From Klebsiella africana (lineage in GTDB: Bacteria > Pseudomonadota > Gammaproteobacteria > Enterobacterales > Enterobacteriaceae), in assembly GCF_020526085.1 (NCBI RefSeq), contig NZ_CP084874.1, forward strand, positions 3,348,001-3,412,000: DNA of 64,000 nucleotides, written 5' to 3'. The notes under the pieces were generated by a model. It searched no databases. It saw nothing but the letters and a program-made list of their open reading frames with translations, and was not told where the DNA came from. The translations under genes were made by a program, and so were the position numbers. Below, in pieces: positions 59,812 to 64,000 of this stretch. Each line of letters begins with the position of its first letter. Within the stretch, counting starts at the first letter, position 1.

Positions 59812-59865
59812 GCAGGTTCTCCGTCAGGAATTCCAGCACAGCGGCGGGCAAAGCCGGCGCCTCGG

Positions 59866-60846
59866 TTAACGTTGCGCCAACGTCGCTAAGTCCGCGAGCA
59901 ACCGCTGTGCGCGTTCATCGGCCATTATGGCGTCGACCGGTAAATACCACCAGTTCGCGGCGGCGAAATCGCGACATTTCACCGCGTCTTTCTCGGTCAT
60001 CAGCAGCGTCTGATCGGCGGTTACCAGAGCGGCGACATCGGCCTGGCTCAGCGCCTGATGGTCCGCCAGGGCTACGGTTTTAACCGGCTGGACGCCGCAG
60101 TTTTCAAGGGTGGCGAAAAAGCGCGGCGGATGGCCGATGCCGGCCATCGCCACTACGTTCGTGAAAGTCGAGACATCGCGACGTTCGCCGGTAAGCAGGT
60201 TAACCGCCATCCCGGGACGCAGTTGCATCGGGATCTCCCCCGGACGCGACACGCCACCGTTAACGATAACCGCATCAACGCTTTGCAAGCGCGACGCCCG
60301 CTCGCGCATCGGCCCGGCCGGTAACCACCAGCCGTTACCAAAGCGGCGCACGCCGTCGATGACGACAATTTCTCTATCCCGCGCCAGCTTATAGTGCTGT
60401 AAACCATCGTCGGTCACAATCATCTGCAGATCGTGCGCACTGAGCAACGCTTTTACCGCGTCGCTGCGCTGCGGAGCGACAGCGACCGGCGCGCCGGTAC
60501 GCTGATGGATTAACACCGGCTCATCACCGGCCTGCGCCGTACTGGTCCTGTCGTCCAACACCAGCGGATAGCGATCGGCTTTACCGCCGTAGCCGCGAGA
60601 CACGACGCCAACGCGAATACCGCGCTGCTGCAGCTGCTCCACCAGCCAGATCACCACCGGGGTTTTGCCATTGCCACCGGCGGTCAGGTTACCAACCACC
60701 ACCACTGGCACCGTCGCGCGCCAGGCTTTTTTCCACCCCAGCTGATAGCTAAGGCGAATAACCGCGCTCACCAGGCCATACAGCCAGGAAAGCGGCAGCA
60801 GCAGTCGCCACAGCGGCGATTCCCCGGACCAGATGCGCGCGATCAT
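59866..60846 (-). CDS. lpxK: Tetraacyldisaccharide 4'-kinase
   Basis: 326 residues. It phosphorylates the lipid A disaccharide at the 4' position on the inner face of the inner membrane. An N-terminal membrane-associated helix ([20 protein letters not shown]) is followed by the P-loop [15 protein letters not shown] (about 55-69) and the segment [20 protein letters not shown] with the catalytic Asp. Its start overlaps the msbA stop by 4 bp, as in E. coli. Confidence 0.97.
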   Translation of the reverse strand: MIARIWSGESPLWRLLLPLSWLYGLVSAVIRLSYQLGWKKAWRATVPVVVVGNLTAGGNGKTPVVIWLVEQLQQRGIRVGVVSRGYGGKADRYPLVLDDRTSTAQAGDEPVLIHQRTGAPVAVAPQRSDAVKALLSAHDLQMIVTDDGLQHYKLARDREIVVIDGVRRFGNGWWLPAGPMRERASRLQSVDAVIVNGGVSRPGEIPMQLRPGMAVNLLTGERRDVSTFTNVVAMAGIGHPPRFFATLENCGVQPVKTVALADHQALSQADVAALVTADQTLLMTEKDAVKCRDFAAANWWYLPVDAIMADERAQRLLADLATLAQR

Positions 60847-62591
60847 TCGCCGAATTGCATCTTATGCAGCTGGGCGTACACGCCTTTATGCTCCAGCAGG
60901 TCGTGGTGCGTTCCGCGCTCCACGATCCGACCATCTTCAACCACTACGATTTCGTCAGCCTGCTCAATGGTCGATAGACGGTGGGCGATAACCAGCGAGG
61001 TACGGTTTTTCTGCAGCTCATCCAGCGCCGCCTGAATGGCACGCTCGGACTCGGTATCCAGAGCCGAGGTGGCTTCATCAAGGATCAGGATCGGGCTGTT
61101 ACGCAGCAGCGCGCGGGCAATAGCAATACGCTGGCGCTGACCGCCGGACAGCATCACGCCATTCTCGCCGATGATGGTATCCAGACCATTGTCCATCTTG
61201 TTGATGAAGTCCATGGCGTAAGCCATCCGCGCGGCCTCTTCAACCTGCTCGCGGCTGTACTCTTCGGTACGGGCATAGGCGATGTTATTGGCGACAGTAT
61301 CATTGAACAAGTGCACGTTTTGTGAAACCAGCGCCACCTGATCGCGCAGCGAGCTCAGCTTGTACTCGCGCAGGTCGTGGCCATCCAGCAGGATCTGCCC
61401 GTCATCAACATCGTAGAAGCGCGTGATCAGGCTGGCGATGGTCGATTTACCCGACCCGGAGCGTCCCACCAGCGCCACGGTTTTCCCTTCCGGGATATCG
61501 AGATTGATATTGCGCAGCGCGGCCACTTCGCGACCCGGATAGGTAAAGGTCACGTTCTCGAACTTGAGATTACCTTTCGCCCGCTCAATGACCCGCGTAC
61601 CTTCGTCTTTTTCCTGCTCGGAATCGAGGATCGCAAACAGCGTCTGGCATGCCGCCATCCCGCGCTGGAACTGGGCATTGACGTTGGTCAGCGACTTCAG
61701 CGGGCGCATCAGCGCAATCATTGAGGAGAAGACCACGGTAATGGTCCCGGCGGTCAGGGTGTCCATCACGCTCGGGAAGCTGGCGGCATACAGGACAAAG
61801 GCCAGCGCCAGGGAGGCGATAAGCTGAATGATCGGGTCGGAGATTGACGAGGCAGAGACCATCTTCATCCCCTGAAGGCGCATTTTATTGCTGACCTTAT
61901 CAAAACGTTTGGTTTCCACTTCCTGGCCGCCAAACATCAGCACCTCTTTGTGCCCTTTCAGCATCTGCTCGGCGCTGGTGGTGACCTGCCCCATCGTGTT
62001 CTGCATATTCTTACTGATATTGCGAAAACGTTTGGAGACCACGCGGATCGCCACTGACACAATCGGCGCCAGGACGATCAGGATCAGCGACAGCTGCCAG
62101 CTGTAATAGAACATCATCACGAACAGGCCGATAATCGATGCCCCTTCGCGGACCACGGTGATCAGCGCGCTGGAAGAGGAGGAGGCGACCTGCTCAGAAT
62201 CATAGGTGATGCGTGACAGCAGCGTCCCGGTAGACTGCTTATCAAAGAAAGCCACCGGCATGCCCATCATGTGGCCGAACAGGCGACGGCGCATGGTCAT
62301 CACCACTTTGCCGGAAACCCAGGAGATACAATAGCTCGAGATGTAGCTGGTGATCCCACGCAGCACCATCAGGCCGATAACCACCAGCGGCATCCATAGC
62401 AGCACTGAGCGATCCGTTTTACCAAAACCATCATCCAATAACGGTTTAAGAAGCGATAACATGAAGGTGTCACTGCCCGCGTTAAGCACTAACGCTACCG
62501 CCGCTACGATTAGCCCGGCTTTAAACGGTGCGATAATCGGCCAAAGTCGGCGGAAGGTCTGCCACGTGGAGAGATCTTTATCGTTCTGCAT
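60843..62591 (-). CDS. msbA: Lipid A / phospholipid flippase MsbA
   Basis: 582 residues, half-size ABC exporter. Six membrane helices occupy about 20-310; the ATPase domain has Walker [21 protein letters not shown], signature [20 protein letters not shown], Walker [17 protein letters not shown] and the switch His in [12 protein letters not shown]. It flips lipid A-core across the inner membrane. Its coupled neighbour lpxK makes its substrate. Confidence 0.98.
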   Translation of the reverse strand: MQNDKDLSTWQTFRRLWPIIAPFKAGLIVAAVALVLNAGSDTFMLSLLKPLLDDGFGKTDRSVLLWMPLVVIGLMVLRGITSYISSYCISWVSGKVVMTMRRRLFGHMMGMPVAFFDKQSTGTLLSRITYDSEQVASSSSSALITVVREGASIIGLFVMMFYYSWQLSLILIVLAPIVSVAIRVVSKRFRNISKNMQNTMGQVTTSAEQMLKGHKEVLMFGGQEVETKRFDKVSNKMRLQGMKMVSASSISDPIIQLIASLALAFVLYAASFPSVMDTLTAGTITVVFSSMIALMRPLKSLTNVNAQFQRGMAACQTLFAILDSEQEKDEGTRVIERAKGNLKFENVTFTYPGREVAALRNINLDIPEGKTVALVGRSGSGKSTIASLITRFYDVDDGQILLDGHDLREYKLSSLRDQVALVSQNVHLFNDTVANNIAYARTEEYSREQVEEAARMAYAMDFINKMDNGLDTIIGENGVMLSGGQRQRIAIARALLRNSPILILDEATSALDTESERAIQAALDELQKNRTSLVIAHRLSTIEQADEIVVVEDGRIVERGTHHDLLEHKGVYAQLHKMQFGE

Positions 62592-62627
62592 TCAATAAAC
62601 CAGCTTGTGTTGAAATAGCCGCATATT

Positions 62628-64000
62628 CTACCCGTTATCGGCGGGCGCGCCAAACCACTGATGATACCAACGCGGTAAAACTTGATCCCGTAAGCTATGG
62701 ATTTGCCACCCTTCTGTGGAAAAAATCACCGTTATTTGCCCCTGCTGCGGCGTGGCGAACCAGCGATACCCCCGCTGGCGGTAGCGCTGAACCACCTTGT
62801 ACGAGGGCATCCGCCACGCATTGTAGCGCGAAGCGGAGGCCAGCGCGGCCGCGCCATCCACCCGGCGGACCAGCAGCGCGCTGGAGGAGGTGTTGCTGCC
62901 GTGGTGGGGAACCTGAATAAGTGTAGACCTCAGATGCTGCCAGTAACGGCTGATCATCGCCTGCTCCGCCTGACGTTCTATATCGCCGGTGAGCAGGATG
63001 CTGGAGCGACCATCATCGATCCGCACCACACAAGAATGGTTGTTACCCTTTGCCGTGCTGCCCGGTAGCGGCCACAGGGCCTGGAAGTTGAGTCCCTGCC
63101 ATTGCCAGCGCTCGCCGCGATGACATGGCAGATGATGCGCCCAGCCTAACGGGCTGCGCACCCAGGCCTGCGGCCATGCCTGCAGCACTGAATCAAGGCC
63201 ACCGCGATGGTCAAGATGTTCATGGCTCAGCATAATCCCTTGCAGCTGCAGATGGTGCCAGCGCAGCCACGGGATAATCACCTGTTGACCGCTGTCACCC
63301 TGCGGCCATGCCGGCCCGGTATCGTAAAGCAATGCCTTACCGTGACGCTCGATTACCATCGCCAGCCCCTGCCCGACATCCAGCATCGTCACCCGCCATT
63401 CGTCCGCAGGCGGTTGTCGGCCGAATGGCCGCGTCAGCAAAAACAGCACGCTGAGACACAGCGCCGGTGAATGCCGCCAGCTCTGAAAACGCCAGCCCAT
63501 CACCAACAGCCACGGCAGGATACTGATCCACAGCCAGCGAGCATCCAGCGTCAACCAGCCGTCCGGTAAACGTCTTAATTCCCAGAACAATACCGCCACC
63601 ACGCGATCGGCCGCCAGCCAGAGTAGCGACTCCACTATCTCCGGCCCCGTGAGATGCACCAGCATCGCGGTCAGAATAAGCGGCACCGCCAGCAGGGTCA
63701 CTAAGGGTACCGCCAGCAAATTAGCGGCCATGGACGTCAGGCTGACTCCATGGAAGAGCAGGAGCTGGAGCGGCATCAGCAGCAGCGTTACGCCAGCCTG
63801 CAAATGAACAAGAGCCATTAAGGCCTTCCACGGCCAGCGCCAGCGGCCGGCAGGAGGCGGTAGCCACTGGAACCAGAAGATCAGCCCCGCCACGGCAAAA
63901 GCGGACAGCCACAGGCTTTGCGACAGGACCGCCAGCGGGTCGGCAACCAATATCGCCCCCAGACAACTGAGCCACACCTGCCACGCCGTCCAGCGCTGGC
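62628..64000 (-). CDS. ycaI: ComEC/Rec2-family protein YcaI (C-terminal part, continues past right edge)
   Basis: About 457 codons are inside the window and the frame stays open to base 64000, so roughly 300 N-terminal residues are missing compared with the recalled 754 of E. coli YcaI. Visible are the last part of the membrane Competence domain (several hydrophobic helices to about 62628+780) and a metallo-beta-lactamase-like domain with SHEHLDHRGGLDSVLQAWPQ and LLTGDIERQAEQ. ComEC proteins form the inner-membrane channel for DNA uptake. It lies 36 bp upstream of msbA on the same strand. The ATG at 63977 is internal, not the start. Confidence 0.9.
   Translation of the reverse strand, partial: QRWTAWQVWLSCLGAILVADPLAVLSQSLWLSAFAVAGLIFWFQWLPPPAGRWRWPWKALMALVHLQAGVTLLLMPLQLLLFHGVSLTSMAANLLAVPLVTLLAVPLILTAMLVHLTGPEIVESLLWLAADRVVAVLFWELRRLPDGWLTLDARWLWISILPWLLVMGWRFQSWRHSPALCLSVLFLLTRPFGRQPPADEWRVTMLDVGQGLAMVIERHGKALLYDTGPAWPQGDSGQQVIIPWLRWHHLQLQGIMLSHEHLDHRGGLDSVLQAWPQAWVRSPLGWAHHLPCHRGERWQWQGLNFQALWPLPGSTAKGNNHSCVVRIDDGRSSILLTGDIERQAEQAMISRYWQHLRSTLIQVPHHGSNTSSSALLVRRVDGAAALASASRYNAWRMPSYKVVQRYRQRGYRWFATPQQGQITVIFSTEGWQIHSLRDQVLPRWYHQWFGAPADNG

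Overview
The window reads as an enterobacterial chromosome, most likely Klebsiella. The gene order follows the E. coli 20-22 min region (yccU-mgsA-helD ... ompA-matP ... fabA-rmf-pqiCBA-uup ... pyrD, ssu, pepN, pncB, asnS, ompF, aspC ... mukFEB ... lpxK-msbA-ycaI). The ompF-position porin is nearly identical, from memory, to Klebsiella OmpK35, and the OmpA linker and C-terminal domain are of the Klebsiella type. Species was not resolved. No rRNA, tRNA, CRISPR array, insertion sequence or prophage was seen. All family assignments are from recalled protein families; no search was run.

Layout. 1-2291 (minus) is the N-terminal part of a very large adhesin: a BapA-type prefix domain, then more than 580 residues of Ser-Asp repeats running off the left edge. 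It is followed by an AT-rich 618-bp gap and then conserved backbone: yccU, mgsA, helD, yccF-yccS, sxy/tfoX, SOS-controlled sulA, ompA with its long leader, matP, lonH, fabA, rmf (55 codons), the pqiABC operon, uup, rlmL, ycbX/zapC and pyrD. The ssuEADCB alkanesulfonate operon (25.9-30.1 kb) ends at a REP-type inverted pair facing pepN. pncB follows.

Between pncB and asnS, which are adjacent in E. coli, lies a 5.8-kb accessory block (34394-40238): a minus-strand operon for a diaminopropionate ammonia-lyase, a HAAAP-type amino acid permease, a carbamoylase/allantoate-type M20 hydrolase and an M20D amidohydrolase, divergent from an Lrp/AsnC regulator. It looks like a self-contained uptake and breakdown route for an N-substituted 2,3-diaminopropionate or similar amino acid. 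This and the adhesin are the two most interesting parts of the window.

The right third is envelope and chromosome maintenance: asnS, ompF/ompK35 with OmpR-type sites, aspC, gloC, mepK (ycbK), ldtD (ycbB), the cmoM-mukF-mukE-mukB operon with overlapping stops and starts, elyC, ycbJ, the minus-strand series ycaI/comEC - msbA - lpxK, and ycaQ, ycaR, kdsB. The comEC-like gene is cut by the right edge.

Several starts were moved from the longest open frame to the family start: mgsA, yccS, sxy, ompA, fabA, pqiB, pyrD, ssuE, ssuC, pncB, mepK, ldtD, mukE, cmoM (GTG), elyC and ycaR. lonH starts with TTG and dpaL with GTG.
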